Origin: Lachnospiraceae bacterium
GTDB taxonomy: Bacteria > Bacillota > Clostridia > Lachnospirales > Lachnospiraceae
NCBI GenBank assembly: GCA_910574195.1
Contig: CAJTBF010000002.1
Span: forward strand, 1 to 64,000
Direction of reading: 5' to 3'
DNA length: 64,000 nucleotides
Positions 44,608 to 53,331 of the stretch are shown here, piece by piece (position 1 is the stretch's first letter; every line of letters starts with the position of its first letter). The notes under the pieces are model-generated. The model had not been told where the DNA came from. It saw only the letters and a program-made list of their open reading frames with translations, and did no database searches. Both the position numbers and the translations under genes were made by a program.

Positions 44608-45477
44608 ATGGAAGATTTAACATTTGGGGAGCAAGTCAAGATTATCTTAAACCGCAGAGGTATGACGATTAAAGAATTGGCAGAGCAGATCCAGGAGCGT
44701 ACCGGAAAAGCAATGTCCAGACAGAATCTGACGCAGCGTCTTGGAAGAGATAATTTTCAGGAAAAGGATATGCGTATGATCGCAGCAATTTTGGGCTGCC
44801 CGTTTCACCTGAGTATTTTTCCCATTGAAGCGTTGGACGGAAAACAGCCGGAGCCGTTGGAAGAGGTTTTGTTGAAATATGTGAAAAATCCGAGAGTACA
44901 GTCGAAAAAAAAGAAAGAAGAGGACGATGCATACCAACAGGTATTTCTGTTTGAACAGGAAGCAGAGGGAACTGTAGAAAGCGTAAAAGCGACAGAGCCG
45001 GAGAAAATAGAAGAGCCCAAAAGAATACCGGCTGCGGCGGCGAAATCGAGAGTGGAAGAAGCCGTTTCCGGACAGGAGGAAGAGAGGGATATCACCATTG
45101 GTGAGATTTATGAACTTCATGAAGAGTTGAATGAACTGGAAGACGGGAAGGAGACAGAGGAGATCAAACGGATGCCGCCTGTTCCCAGGGAGCACGGCGG
45201 AGAGAGCAAGAGTAAAGGAACAAAAGGATTCGATCCGGTTATTCATTACGAGGATGCGCCGGAAGACTTGTCGCTTGGAGAGATGAATCCTTATACCGGG
45301 CGGGAGTATCAGACAAACAGTGTGCGAATGCATCCGTCCCGTATCGGATATGTACAAGTGTATGACCGGGCGCAGCACGGGTGGACAGATATGACAGAAT
45401 GGGCGTTTCTCGGTTATCAGGAACGGAAAAAAGCATTGCTTGGAAGAGATTATGAACCCCCAATTTACCTGGACTAA
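44608..45477 (+). CDS. XRE-type HTH protein of unknown function
   Basis: 289 residues. The N-terminal helix-turn-helix (about 8-70: VKIILNRRGMTIKELAEQIQ, SRQNLTQRLGRDNF) is followed by a long charged linker. A C-terminal segment (about 215-289) reads GFDPVIHYEDAPEDLSLGEM, NPYTGREYQT and TEWAFLGYQERKKALLGRDY. The HTH form suggests DNA binding, but no operator is evident. ATG 44608 follows gaggagg. dgt follows by 24 bp, so a shared transcript is likely. I do not recognise the C-terminal family. Confidence 0.7.
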   Translation: MEDLTFGEQVKIILNRRGMTIKELAEQIQERTGKAMSRQNLTQRLGRDNFQEKDMRMIAAILGCPFHLSIFPIEALDGKQPEPLEEVLLKYVKNPRVQSKKKKEEDDAYQQVFLFEQEAEGTVESVKATEPEKIEEPKRIPAAAAKSRVEEAVSGQEEERDITIGEIYELHEELNELEDGKETEEIKRMPPVPREHGGESKSKGTKGFDPVIHYEDAPEDLSLGEMNPYTGREYQTNSVRMHPSRIGYVQVYDRAQHGWTDMTEWAFLGYQERKKALLGRDYEPPIYLD

Positions 45478-45501
45478 CAGAAAAGAGGAAGGAACTATAA
45501 G

Positions 45502-46917
45502 ATGAAATGGAATACGTTACTGTGTGCAAAACGAATGCGGGGCGGTTATGGAACCGGTTCTGCCGGAAAAGCGGCAGATTTGAGAAGTGAGTTTGAGAAG
45601 GACTATCATCGAATTATCGGGAGTGCGTCCTTTCGCCGTCTGCAGGATAAGACACAGGTTTTTCCTCTGGATAAGAGCGATTTTATCCGGACGCGCCTGA
45701 CACACTCTCTGGAGGTTTCTTCGTTTGGAAAATCATTGGGACAGAATATTGGCCAGAATATTCTGACAGATGGATTGGATTCTGACTTTACACCGCAGAT
45801 GAAGGAGGATCTCTGTCATATCCTGCAGTGTGCGGGGCTGATTCATGATATCGGGAATCCGCCGTTCGGGCATTTTGGCGAGATGGCAATCCGGGAATGG
45901 TTTAAACAAAATCTGAGTCAGATTTATTTTTATGAAAAGCCGTTGGTTCAATGGCTGGAACCGCAGATGAAAGAAGACTTTTATCATTTTGAGGGAAATG
46001 CGCAGGCGCTTCGCCTTGTAACAAAATTACATTATCTTGTAGATGAAAATGGGATGAATCTGACTTATGCGCTGCTGAATACAATTGTGAAGTATCCGGT
46101 TCCCTCCACAGGCATCAATAAGAAAACGGGAAACTGCAAGGATAAAAAGATGGGATACTATTATGCGGATCGTGCGGTGTTCGAAGAGATCACAAGAGAG
46201 ACGGGGACGTTTCCGAACCGGCATCCGCTGACCTATATTCTGGAAGCGGCGGATGATCTGGCTTATACAACGGCAGATATAGAGGATGCGTTTGTAAAGG
46301 GATATATTTCTTATTACCTGCTGGAGGAAGAACTTGGAAAGTTGGAGGCGAAGTTTGAGCATCCGGAATTCCCGGCGCAGGAAAAATTACGGATCTACTA
46401 TCGGCGGGGAGTAGAAAAGGGACTCTGGAATCCGCAAAGTTATGCGGTGAAAAACTGGATTGTGCGGCTGCAGGGATATTTGATCAGTTGTGCAACGTCC
46501 AGTTTTACGTTGCATTATGAAGCAATCATGAACGGGGAGTATAAAGAAGATCTTTTTGCAGGAACATATGGAGGGGTGTTGATTGATATGCTGGGTGATC
46601 TGGCATATGAAAAAGTATTTTGCTCCAATGATATTTATAAAATGGAGATTGCAGAGGGAGTAATTCTGGATTTTTTGATGAATAAACTGGTAAAGGCAGT
46701 TCTCTATTATGATACCGGGCGGGATCTGACCTCCACAGATATCCGGGTGATCTCTTTTATATCGGACAATTATCTGAACGCATACCGGCACCAGGCAAAA
46801 GGAAAAAGCGAAGCGGAGAAATTGTATCTCCGCCTGCTTCTTGTGACGGATTATGTGTGTGGTATGACCGACAGCTATGCGAAGCGCCTGTATCAGGAAT
46901 TAAAGGGAATTATATAA
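45502..46917 (+). CDS. dgt: Deoxyguanosinetriphosphate triphosphohydrolase-like protein
   Basis: A 471-residue HD-superfamily dNTPase that removes triphosphate from dGTP or other dNTPs. The N-terminal DYHRIIGSASFRRLQDKTQVF and TRLTHSLEVSSFG carry the first His. The HD pair is in CAGLIHDIGNPPFGHFGE and the last Asp in EAADDLAYTTADIEDA. The length fits the long Dgt type. Ribosome binding site aggaagg. It may control dNTP pools or help limit phage replication, as reported for some relatives. Confidence 0.9.
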   Translation: MKWNTLLCAKRMRGGYGTGSAGKAADLRSEFEKDYHRIIGSASFRRLQDKTQVFPLDKSDFIRTRLTHSLEVSSFGKSLGQNIGQNILTDGLDSDFTPQMKEDLCHILQCAGLIHDIGNPPFGHFGEMAIREWFKQNLSQIYFYEKPLVQWLEPQMKEDFYHFEGNAQALRLVTKLHYLVDENGMNLTYALLNTIVKYPVPSTGINKKTGNCKDKKMGYYYADRAVFEEITRETGTFPNRHPLTYILEAADDLAYTTADIEDAFVKGYISYYLLEEELGKLEAKFEHPEFPAQEKLRIYYRRGVEKGLWNPQSYAVKNWIVRLQGYLISCATSSFTLHYEAIMNGEYKEDLFAGTYGGVLIDMLGDLAYEKVFCSNDIYKMEIAEGVILDFLMNKLVKAVLYYDTGRDLTSTDIRVISFISDNYLNAYRHQAKGKSEAEKLYLRLLLVTDYVCGMTDSYAKRLYQELKGII

Positions 46918-46923
46918 AGTATT

Positions 46924-48198
46924 TTATTTTAGATACCGGCACCAGTAACCGAAGGTACCGGATGGGTTGTATTCGTCTTCAGAGAGATGCAGTACTTCAT
47001 TATAAGAGTCTGTGAATTGCGGAAAACCAAATAGTTCTGCGGCCCTGGATTCCCTTGCATCATAGATGCCGGGGACACCCAGCCAATAATGACCATCTTC
47101 TTCGATCAGGAGCAGATGGTTATAGTTATGGTAGCCATGCATCAGGAAACTGTTGCCGGCCAGGCTCCAATATTTACGGGGTAAAGCGGAAAGCTCGGAG
47201 CGCTGAATTTTCCGGATGCTTTCCCGGGAAGTATTCTGAGAAGCCCTGCCTGCCTCAGCTGCTTCCAGAAGGATCGAAGATGAAGAAGTTGTATCGGTTC
47301 TAGCTGCTTCTGAAGATGGAGAGGTTGTATCGGTTCTAGCTGCTTCTGAAGATGGAGAGGTTGTATCGGTTATAATTGTTTCCGAAGTTGTGGAGGTTGT
47401 ATCGGCCTCTGTGTTTTCCGGGGATGTGGAGGAGGTATTTGCTTCTGCCGTTTCCGGCGGTATGAGAGTTGTTCCGGCCTCCGGTGTTTCCGAAATTGCG
47501 GAGACAGTACCTGTCTCTGCTGCTTTCGGGGATGCACAGATCGTATCGTTCTTAGTTGTTTCCGAAGGTACAGGAGTTGTCCCGGCTTCCGGTGTTTCCG
47601 AAATTGCGGAGACAGTACCTGTCTCTGCTGCTTTCGGGGATGCACAGATCGCATCGTTCTTAGTTGTTCCCGAAGATATGGGAGTTGTCCCGGCCTCCGT
47701 TGTTTCCGGAGAAGCGGATGTATTCTGTGCCCTCTCAGGAATAGGAGACTTGGAAGGGATCTGCGTGGTTACGGAAGCGGGGCGCCCGGAGGGCGCATCT
47801 GCCGGTTCTGCTTTGGATGAAACAAATTGGATTTTTCGGGTATCGAAACCGGCGTCGGATGTTGCGGCGGCGAGAACGGTTCCGCCGGGAAGAGGCAGAA
47901 GAAATCCATCAACATGAGGGAGTGGACGCCCTTCGGGAAATTGGGATTCGGCGGCGTTTAGCCGGGCGGAAACGGCGTGGCTTGTGCAGGTGATTTCTGC
48001 GAGGACTGCGGCCTTTGCAATTCCGTTTTCCAGATAGAAAGCGCAAAGATTTAAATTGTCTGTGCAGGAAACAGGGATTCCCCGTGCGTGAAACTGCAGG
48101 GTACAGGAGCGGTAATGACGCGTTATTTTCAGAAAACCGGCGTTGCGCAGCTTTTGTGCATTGCTGTATTCGTAAAGATAGAAAATACCAGTGTTCAT
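46924..48198 (-). CDS. DUF6128-like protein with Thr/Ser/Pro tandem repeats
   Basis: 424 residues. An N-terminal domain (about 1-135, FYLYEYSNAQKLRNAGFLKI) and a C-terminal domain (about 335-424, YWSLAGNSFLMHGYHNYNHL, then GVPGIYDARESRAAELFGF) resemble the two ends of a Lachnospiraceae family annotated DUF6128. Between them lies a low-complexity region built from 12-residue TDTTSPSSEAAR-like units and 36-residue higher-order units. There is no signal peptide or anchor. ATG 48198 follows ggagg. The function is unknown; the repeats look length-variable. Confidence 0.65.
   Translation of the reverse strand: MNTGIFYLYEYSNAQKLRNAGFLKITRHYRSCTLQFHARGIPVSCTDNLNLCAFYLENGIAKAAVLAEITCTSHAVSARLNAAESQFPEGRPLPHVDGFLLPLPGGTVLAAATSDAGFDTRKIQFVSSKAEPADAPSGRPASVTTQIPSKSPIPERAQNTSASPETTEAGTTPISSGTTKNDAICASPKAAETGTVSAISETPEAGTTPVPSETTKNDTICASPKAAETGTVSAISETPEAGTTLIPPETAEANTSSTSPENTEADTTSTTSETIITDTTSPSSEAARTDTTSPSSEAARTDTTSSSSILLEAAEAGRASQNTSRESIRKIQRSELSALPRKYWSLAGNSFLMHGYHNYNHLLLIEEDGHYWLGVPGIYDARESRAAELFGFPQFTDSYNEVLHLSEDEYNPSGTFGYWCRYLK
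47288..47700. repeat. In-frame minisatellite, 36-bp and 108-bp periods
   Basis: The 36-bp unit starting gttgtatcggttctagctgc occurs at 47288, 47324 and 47360 (third diverged). A 108-bp unit repeats nearly exactly at about 47484 and 47592. All periods keep the frame of the DUF6128-like gene. Confidence 0.9.
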
Positions 48199-48285
48199 AA
48201 TTGCCTCCAGTCTTGTCTTTTCTATCACTAGTGTATTCCGGCCGGATAGGAAAAAGAACTCTGCATATAGAAAGAGGGAGAGACG

Positions 48286-48870
48286 ATGAAGAAAAGATCT
48301 TCAGAAAAAAAAGAGTGCTGCCCGGAAAATAAGGCAGGACAGGATGAAAAATATATGCGGGAGGCACTCCGGCAGGCAAGGAAAGCATATGCATTGGAAG
48401 AAGTGCCGATTGGATGTGTGATTGTATATCAGGGAAAGATCATTGGCAGAGGATATAACCGGCGGACAGTAGATAAGAATCCGCTTGCCCATGCGGAACT
48501 GACAGCGATCCGGAAAGCAGCCAGGAAGCTCAATGACTGGCGGCTGGAAGAATGTACGTTGTATGTTACATTGGAGCCGTGTCAGATGTGTTCCGGCGCA
48601 ATTGTGCAGGCCCGGATTCCACGGGTGGTGGTAGGGTGTATGAATCCGAAAGCGGGATGTGCGGGATCTATTTTAAATCTTTTGTGTATGAGAGAATTTA
48701 ATCATCAGGTGGATTTGACAACCGGGATTCTGGAAGAAGAATGCAGCGGGATGATGAAGCTGTTTTTCAGAGAGTTGCGGGAAAAACAAAAAAAGAGACG
48801 GGCGGAGGAGATCTGTAACGGTGCGTTGGGAGACGTTCAGGAACGACAGGGGACAGAGGAAACGGAATAA
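48286..48870 (+). CDS. tadA: tRNA adenosine(34) deaminase
   Basis: TadA (194 residues) converts A34 to inosine in tRNA-Arg(ACG). It is a cytidine-deaminase-fold enzyme with zinc His and catalytic Glu in LAHAELTAIR and the zinc Cys pair in LEPCQMCSGAIVQARI. It also has VVGCMNPKAGCAGSILNLL and a C-terminal LFFRELREKQKKRRA. The ~20-residue N-terminal extension (ATG 48286 after gagggagag) is longer than usual. The convergent SRP RNA gene follows. Confidence 0.93.
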   Translation: MKKRSSEKKECCPENKAGQDEKYMREALRQARKAYALEEVPIGCVIVYQGKIIGRGYNRRTVDKNPLAHAELTAIRKAARKLNDWRLEECTLYVTLEPCQMCSGAIVQARIPRVVVGCMNPKAGCAGSILNLLCMREFNHQVDLTTGILEEECSGMMKLFFRELREKQKKRRAEEICNGALGDVQERQGTEETE

Positions 48871-48875
48871 AACAG

Positions 48876-48920
48876 AAAAAAATAGAAGCATACAGCAAAC
48901 CGAAAGGTCTGTTATGCTTC
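48876..48920 (-). terminator. Terminator of the SRP RNA gene
   Basis: Read leftward: gaagcataacagacc pairs with ggtttgctgtatgcttc and is followed by tattttttt. Confidence 0.88.
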
Positions 48921-48924
48921 TCTT

Positions 48925-49189
48925 TACGTGCATTACGCTTCGAATGCGTCTCCGCAAACGGAATCCTGGCAGTTGGCTCAGTCCAGGCGCCCTCACAACA
49001 CCCGGAAGGTTCTGCTTAGTGCTGCTTCGTTCCCGACCTGACACGGTTCACAGATTTCCGTCGCGTGAGACCCGGACTTTCAACGCTACTTGCCAGAAAC
49101 AGCTTTGCAGATCAGCACCCTCCGCGTAATATCACCCCTGCTATAGCGGATTGCAGGTACAAGGTACCGCTAACACCCCGGCTGCACGA
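48925..49189 (-). ncRNA. ffs: Signal recognition particle RNA (large bacterial type)
   Basis: The minus strand contains the conserved SRP domain IV core (gtgtcaggtcgggaacgaag, then cagcac) and an Alu-domain region (gggtgctgatctgcaaagc). Length is about 265 nt, the long form seen in Firmicutes. A consensus promoter lies at its right and a strong terminator at its left. Confidence 0.93.
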
Positions 49190-49195
49190 GTCTTA

Positions 49196-49224
49196 ATTTT
49201 ACCGTGTTTTTGTGAAAATGTCAA
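49196..49224 (-). promoter_or_regulatory. Promoter of the SRP RNA gene
   Basis: On the minus strand ttgaca (49224-49219), a 17-bp spacer and taaaat (49201-49196). The start point is about 49189. Confidence 0.88.
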
Positions 49225-49307
49225 TGGATGTAGTAAAAAGAAGTGGAAATTTTGTAACAACAGGGGTGCCGAAAGGAAAGAGAAACAGGAAAGGGCAGGT
49301 GTCTTTT

Positions 49308-51035
49308 ATGCATATTTTGTTGGCGGCGATCAATGCAAAATATATTCATTCTAATCTGGCAGTTTACAGCCTGCGGGCTTTTGCGGCGGCAGAGAAGGAA
49401 GTGTATGCACAGTCGATGTCGATTGCGGAGTACACGATCAATCAGCAGGTGGATGAGATTTTAACGGATCTGTATAAAAGGAAGCCGGATGTTCTTTGTA
49501 TTTCCTGCTATCTGTGGAATATTCTTTATGTAGAACAACTGGTACGGGAGCTGCCGAAAGTTCTGCCGGATTTGGAAATCTGGCTGGGAGGCCCGGAAGT
49601 TTCCTATCATGCAGAGAAGGTGTTAAAACGGATGCCGCAAGTTCGGGGAGTGATGCGCGGGGAAGGCGAGAATACGTTTCTGGAACTGGTGAAATACTAC
49701 CTGAGAGAAATTCCGTCACTGGAACAGATGATGGGGATTACATATATGGAAAAAGGAGAAATCCGGGCGCATCCGGCCGGTCCGGCGCCGGATCTGGATC
49801 GGCTTCCGTTTGTATACGAAGATTTGAAAGACTTTCAGAACCGGATTCTGTATTATGAGTCAAGCCGGGGATGCCCGTTTTCCTGCACGTATTGCCTTTC
49901 TTCCATAGAGAAATGTCTGCGGTTTCGCAGTCTGGATCTGGTAAAGAAGGAACTGCAGTTTTTTATTGACAGGGAAGTACCGCAGGTGAAGTTTGTGGAC
50001 CGAACCTTCAATTGCCGGCATGAGCATGCATTTGTAATCTGGTCTTATCTGGCGGAACATGACAGGGGGAAAACGAATTTTCATTTTGAGATTGCGGCAG
50101 ATCTGCTGCGGGAGGAAGACTTTCGCCTGATCGCTTCGATGCGTCCGGGCCTGATTCAGTTAGAGATTGGGGTGCAGTCTACCAATCAGAGGACGCTTCG
50201 CGCAATCAGGCGGAAGATGGATTTTGAACGGGTAAAAACGGCGGTGGAACGGATTCGCGATATGCACAATGTACATCAGCACTTGGATTTGATTGCAGGA
50301 TTGCCTTATGAAGATTATGAAAGTTTCCGAAATTCATTTGATGAGGTGTACGATCTGCAGCCGGAGCAACTGCAGCTTGGATTTTTAAAAGTGCTGAAAG
50401 GTTCGGCCATGGAGGAGCAGGTACAAGCCTGTCAATTGCTGTATCAGGATCGGCCCCCGTTTGAAGTGTTGTCCACAAGGTGGATTTCTTATGGGGAGAT
50501 TGTCCGGCTCAAAGGTGTGGAGGAAATGGTGGAAGTTTACTATAATAGCGGGCAGTTTTTCCACACGATGCGATTGCTGCGAAAGGCGTTTCCGGATGCT
50601 TTTTCTCTGTACGAAGCATTGGCGCAATATTATGAGACCCATGGATTGTGGGGGAAGAGTTATTCCCGTATTGCGCGGTATGAGATTTTGTTTGCATTTA
50701 TTCTGGAATCCGATATAGAATATGTGAGAAAAGGATTGGAGAAGCCATATAGACAGGCATTGATATATGACCTGTATCTTCGGGAGAATGTAAAGAATCG
50801 TCCGTCATTTGCAGGAGCGCAGACAGTGACCAGGGAGGAATCCGCCCGGTTTTATGAGGAAGAAGAGCAAAATCGCCGCTACCTGCCAGAGTATGAGACT
50901 TATGACAGGAGGCAGATGCGTAAAATGACACATTTGGAACGGATCGAAGGGGAAGTGCTTCTGTTTGATTATCTGCATCGCGACAGAAGGACAAAGGAGG
51001 CGCGTGTTGTTCCTGTGCAGATAGAAACAAAATAG
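49308..51035 (+). CDS. B12-binding-domain radical SAM protein (DUF4080)
   Basis: 575 residues. The N-terminal cobalamin-binding-type Rossmann domain (about 1-140: MHILLAAINAKYIHSNLAVY, DVLCISCYLWN, IWLGGPEVSYH) is followed by a radical SAM barrel. Its cluster motif is Cx3Cx2C in SSRGCPFSCTYCLSS near residue 188, with KFVDRTFNC and EIGVQSTN. A C-terminal DUF4080 region is all-helical. The conserved B12 His motif is not obvious. The substrate is unknown. ATG 49308 follows aagggcaggtg; the longer frame to 49212 covers the SRP promoter. Confidence 0.85.
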   Translation: MHILLAAINAKYIHSNLAVYSLRAFAAAEKEVYAQSMSIAEYTINQQVDEILTDLYKRKPDVLCISCYLWNILYVEQLVRELPKVLPDLEIWLGGPEVSYHAEKVLKRMPQVRGVMRGEGENTFLELVKYYLREIPSLEQMMGITYMEKGEIRAHPAGPAPDLDRLPFVYEDLKDFQNRILYYESSRGCPFSCTYCLSSIEKCLRFRSLDLVKKELQFFIDREVPQVKFVDRTFNCRHEHAFVIWSYLAEHDRGKTNFHFEIAADLLREEDFRLIASMRPGLIQLEIGVQSTNQRTLRAIRRKMDFERVKTAVERIRDMHNVHQHLDLIAGLPYEDYESFRNSFDEVYDLQPEQLQLGFLKVLKGSAMEEQVQACQLLYQDRPPFEVLSTRWISYGEIVRLKGVEEMVEVYYNSGQFFHTMRLLRKAFPDAFSLYEALAQYYETHGLWGKSYSRIARYEILFAFILESDIEYVRKGLEKPYRQALIYDLYLRENVKNRPSFAGAQTVTREESARFYEEEEQNRRYLPEYETYDRRQMRKMTHLERIEGEVLLFDYLHRDRRTKEARVVPVQIETK

Positions 51036-51062
51036 ATTCTGTTACGGAAAGGGAGAGTTAAA

Positions 51063-51164
51063 ATGAATTTTTATGATAAAAGATTTCGGAAGATTGCGTC
51101 AATTTTAATTTTGTTGGTGATTGTCGCAATGGTAGCCACGGCGATTATACCATATCTGGTATAG
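51063..51164 (+). CDS. Small single-helix membrane protein (33 aa)
   Basis: It reads MNFYDKRFRKIASILILLVI then VAMVATAIIPYLV. There is a basic cytosolic start and one transmembrane helix. A good ribosome binding site gggagag lies 6 nt upstream of ATG 51063. Architecture and size resemble the tiny Prli42-like/DUF4044 proteins of Firmicutes, but that is a shape resemblance only. It follows the DUF4080 gene by 27 bp. Confidence 0.65.
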   Translation: MNFYDKRFRKIASILILLVIVAMVATAIIPYLV

Positions 51165-51211
51165 AGAATCACCTCTTGTTAGAAAAGTCTGTGGACGGCA
51201 ACTATATACGT

Positions 51212-51500
51212 GTTACATTTCACACCCACGCCAGTTACTCGCAATGATGTCATATGATCTGGTGTGAATGCAACGAATCCGGCTCATCTCAAGTTGCCTT
51301 ACGGCAAGGGGCCGGATTCTCCATGGGGGAACGTGCATCCTCCGCCGCCGTGCAGCAAAGTGCACGGCGCCTTGCATCTTGCTGCAAGGCATCCGGCCAG
51401 TAAAGCAGCGGTTTCAGGCATCCAGCCCCTCGCCCTTCGGCGACTTTTCAATGGGCTGGATGCGTTACAGCTCGCGGCCGGTTAGGCCGTGAACTGTAAC
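51212..51500. mobile_element. MITE-like element, long copy C (289 bp)
   Basis: The left end GTTACATTTCAC and right end GTGAACTGTAAC are inverted. Exact 8-bp target duplications atatacgt lie at 51204-51211 and 51501-51508. The first ~60 bp match copies A and B. The interior is a chain of hairpins: gaatccggc/gccggattc, ttgccttacggcaa, gtgcagcaaagtgcac, ccttgcatcttgctgcaagg, and gcatccagccc/gggctggatgc. Open frames across it (51264-51492) are hairpin artefacts. Confidence 0.85.
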
Positions 51501-51525
51501 ATATACGTAAAGGAATGGGACTGGA

Positions 51526-53088
51526 ATGACGGCAGGAAAAAGAAAGAGCAGAAAAAAGCGGAGATGGGGCCGTTACAGAAAACGGAATCTGCTTCAGTTG
51601 GGAGCGGTATTGCTGCTGGCAGTGTTTGTGGTTCTGGGCAGTCAGATGTTTCTGCGGGGTTATGTGAACAAACATGAGGATGGCAGGGCACTTTCCGGAG
51701 TGTTTGTAGGGAATACCGATATTTCCGGGATGGACAGCAAGGAAGCAATGCAGGCAGTTCAAAAGGAGATTGCCGGTTATGAATCAGTGAATCTTCATTT
51801 TCAGATTACAAAGGGGCAGGAGATTCAGGCCTCTTTACAGGAACTGGGGGTTTCTTCGGCAAATTTAAAAGATACGGTAAAAAAAGCCGTGCAATACGGA
51901 CGAGACAGGGATCTGGTTCAGTCGTATAAAGCAATCAGGAAAGCGGAAAAAGGAAAATTGGAGCAGCATTTTCCTGTACAGTATCAGGTGGATCCCAAAG
52001 CAGCGGAGAAGATTCTGAACGTCCGGGCAGGGAGCGTGCTGCGCGTTCCGGTGAATGCCTCTATTACACAGGAGGGAGAAGAAGTCCGAATTACGGAGGG
52101 ACAAAAAGGGGAAGGTCTGGATCTGGAACAGACGCTGGAGAATGTGCGTCTGTTTCTGAATGAAGGCTGGGATGGAAAGAGCGGCACAGTGCAGGCTGTT
52201 GTTGTAAAGAAGGATCCTGTGGTTACGACGGAAGATTTGGAGCAGATGACGGATATTCTGGGAAGTTATACGACTTACTATGGGGAAGACGGAAGCGGCA
52301 GAAGCCAGAATATTGCTTCCGGGGCCATGCATCTGAACGGGATTTTTCTGCGGCCGGGGGAAGAACAATCGGTCAATGCGGCCATGGAGCCTTATACTGC
52401 CGAGAATGGATATGCGGAGGCGGCGTCTTTTGAAAGTAATACCGTTGTACAGACGATGGGAGGCGGAATCTGTCAGGTGTCCACCACATTATACAATGCG
52501 CTGCTGTACGCCGAACTGGAGATTGTGGAACGCTATCCGCATTCTATGCTTGTGTCCTATGCAGAGCCTTCTATGGATGCGGCAATTGCAGATGATGTCC
52601 TGGACTTGGTATTTAAGAACAATCAGGAAACTCCGATTTATATAGAAACCGTACTGGCGGAGGGGAATCTTACCTTTCGGATCTACGGAAAAGAAACCAG
52701 GAATCCCGGCAGAGAACTGACTTTTTTCAGCGAGACGACGGAAAGCAAGGATACGGAAGGGAAACGTTTTGTCGCGACGGACGACTATATCGGTTATATG
52801 GGAATCCAGAGCTATGCGCATCCGGAGATTTCGGCACAGCTTTGGAAAGTCGTTACGGAGGACGGCGTAGAGAGCAGCAGGGATGTGATCAATTACAGCC
52901 AATATATGGCATCCCCGGAGACATACGGGGTAGGTACGGCTTCCGAGGATCCGGCAGCAGTGGAAAAGATGAAAGCTGCTATCCTGACACAGGATGAGGC
53001 TACGATTCAGGCCGTCATGCAGGAGATTTTGTATGGTCCGCCTGTACAGGAGGAATCAGGAGAACTGTCCCCGGAAGGAAATTCCTGA
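51526..53088 (+). CDS. VanW family protein
   Basis: 520 residues. A basic N-terminus and one membrane helix (about 22-46) are followed by two YoaR/PG_binding_4-like modules (about 60-245). The VanW domain follows (GRSQNIASGAMHLNGIFLRPGEE, GGGICQVSTTLYNALLYAELEIVERYPHS, shown here in overlapping parts), then a C-terminal extension. VanW-type proteins are cell-envelope proteins found near but not required for vancomycin resistance; no van genes are here. ATG 51526; the site ggaatggg is only fair. Confidence 0.85.
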   Translation: MTAGKRKSRKKRRWGRYRKRNLLQLGAVLLLAVFVVLGSQMFLRGYVNKHEDGRALSGVFVGNTDISGMDSKEAMQAVQKEIAGYESVNLHFQITKGQEIQASLQELGVSSANLKDTVKKAVQYGRDRDLVQSYKAIRKAEKGKLEQHFPVQYQVDPKAAEKILNVRAGSVLRVPVNASITQEGEEVRITEGQKGEGLDLEQTLENVRLFLNEGWDGKSGTVQAVVVKKDPVVTTEDLEQMTDILGSYTTYYGEDGSGRSQNIASGAMHLNGIFLRPGEEQSVNAAMEPYTAENGYAEAASFESNTVVQTMGGGICQVSTTLYNALLYAELEIVERYPHSMLVSYAEPSMDAAIADDVLDLVFKNNQETPIYIETVLAEGNLTFRIYGKETRNPGRELTFFSETTESKDTEGKRFVATDDYIGYMGIQSYAHPEISAQLWKVVTEDGVESSRDVINYSQYMASPETYGVGTASEDPAAVEKMKAAILTQDEATIQAVMQEILYGPPVQEESGELSPEGNS

Positions 53089-53160
53089 TACAGGCTCCGC
53101 CAGGAAAGCTGTCCGGCAGAATGTTTAGGAACCGCCGGACAGGAAAAAAGACGGAATAAG

Positions 53161-53309
53161 GTGACAGTTCAGCCCAGGACTTTGCACTTGCTGCAAAGTC
53201 CGTAAGAACGCATAACAGTTGGAATAGAATTCGGCCTCTTTGCCGTAAGGCAAACTTTAACAGGCCGGATTCCGTAACTATGAAGCCGAAGGCTGAATAG
53301 TTACGGAAC
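53161..53309. repeat. Dispersed repeat REP2, copy 3, with two extra hairpin modules
   Basis: REP2 core at 53161-53231 (gtgacagttcagcccagga ... ggaatagaat). Then the hairpin gaattcggcct/aggccggattc enclosing tttgccgtaaggcaaa, and then ttccgtaactat/atagttacggaa. Parts recur in copy C (51275-51330) and at 40730-40773. It fills the gap between the VanW and HypE-like genes. Confidence 0.88.
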
Positions 53310-53331
53310 AACAAAAACAGAGGAAAAGAGA

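Noticed and set aside
42083-48228. Prophage or integrative element around ibrAB
   Set aside because: No integrase, phage structural gene or attachment repeats are visible; flanking genes are ordinary chromosomal ones.
49212-49307. Earlier start for the DUF4080 radical SAM protein
   Set aside because: The upstream codons cover the SRP RNA promoter and lack conserved residues; ATG 49308 has the better site.
51264-51492. Two overlapping 73-74 aa ORFs
   Set aside because: They lie within the hairpin-rich MITE-like element and have no ribosome binding site.
51526-53088. Vancomycin-resistance gene
   Set aside because: VanW-type proteins are common envelope proteins; no vanS/R/H/A/X genes are present.
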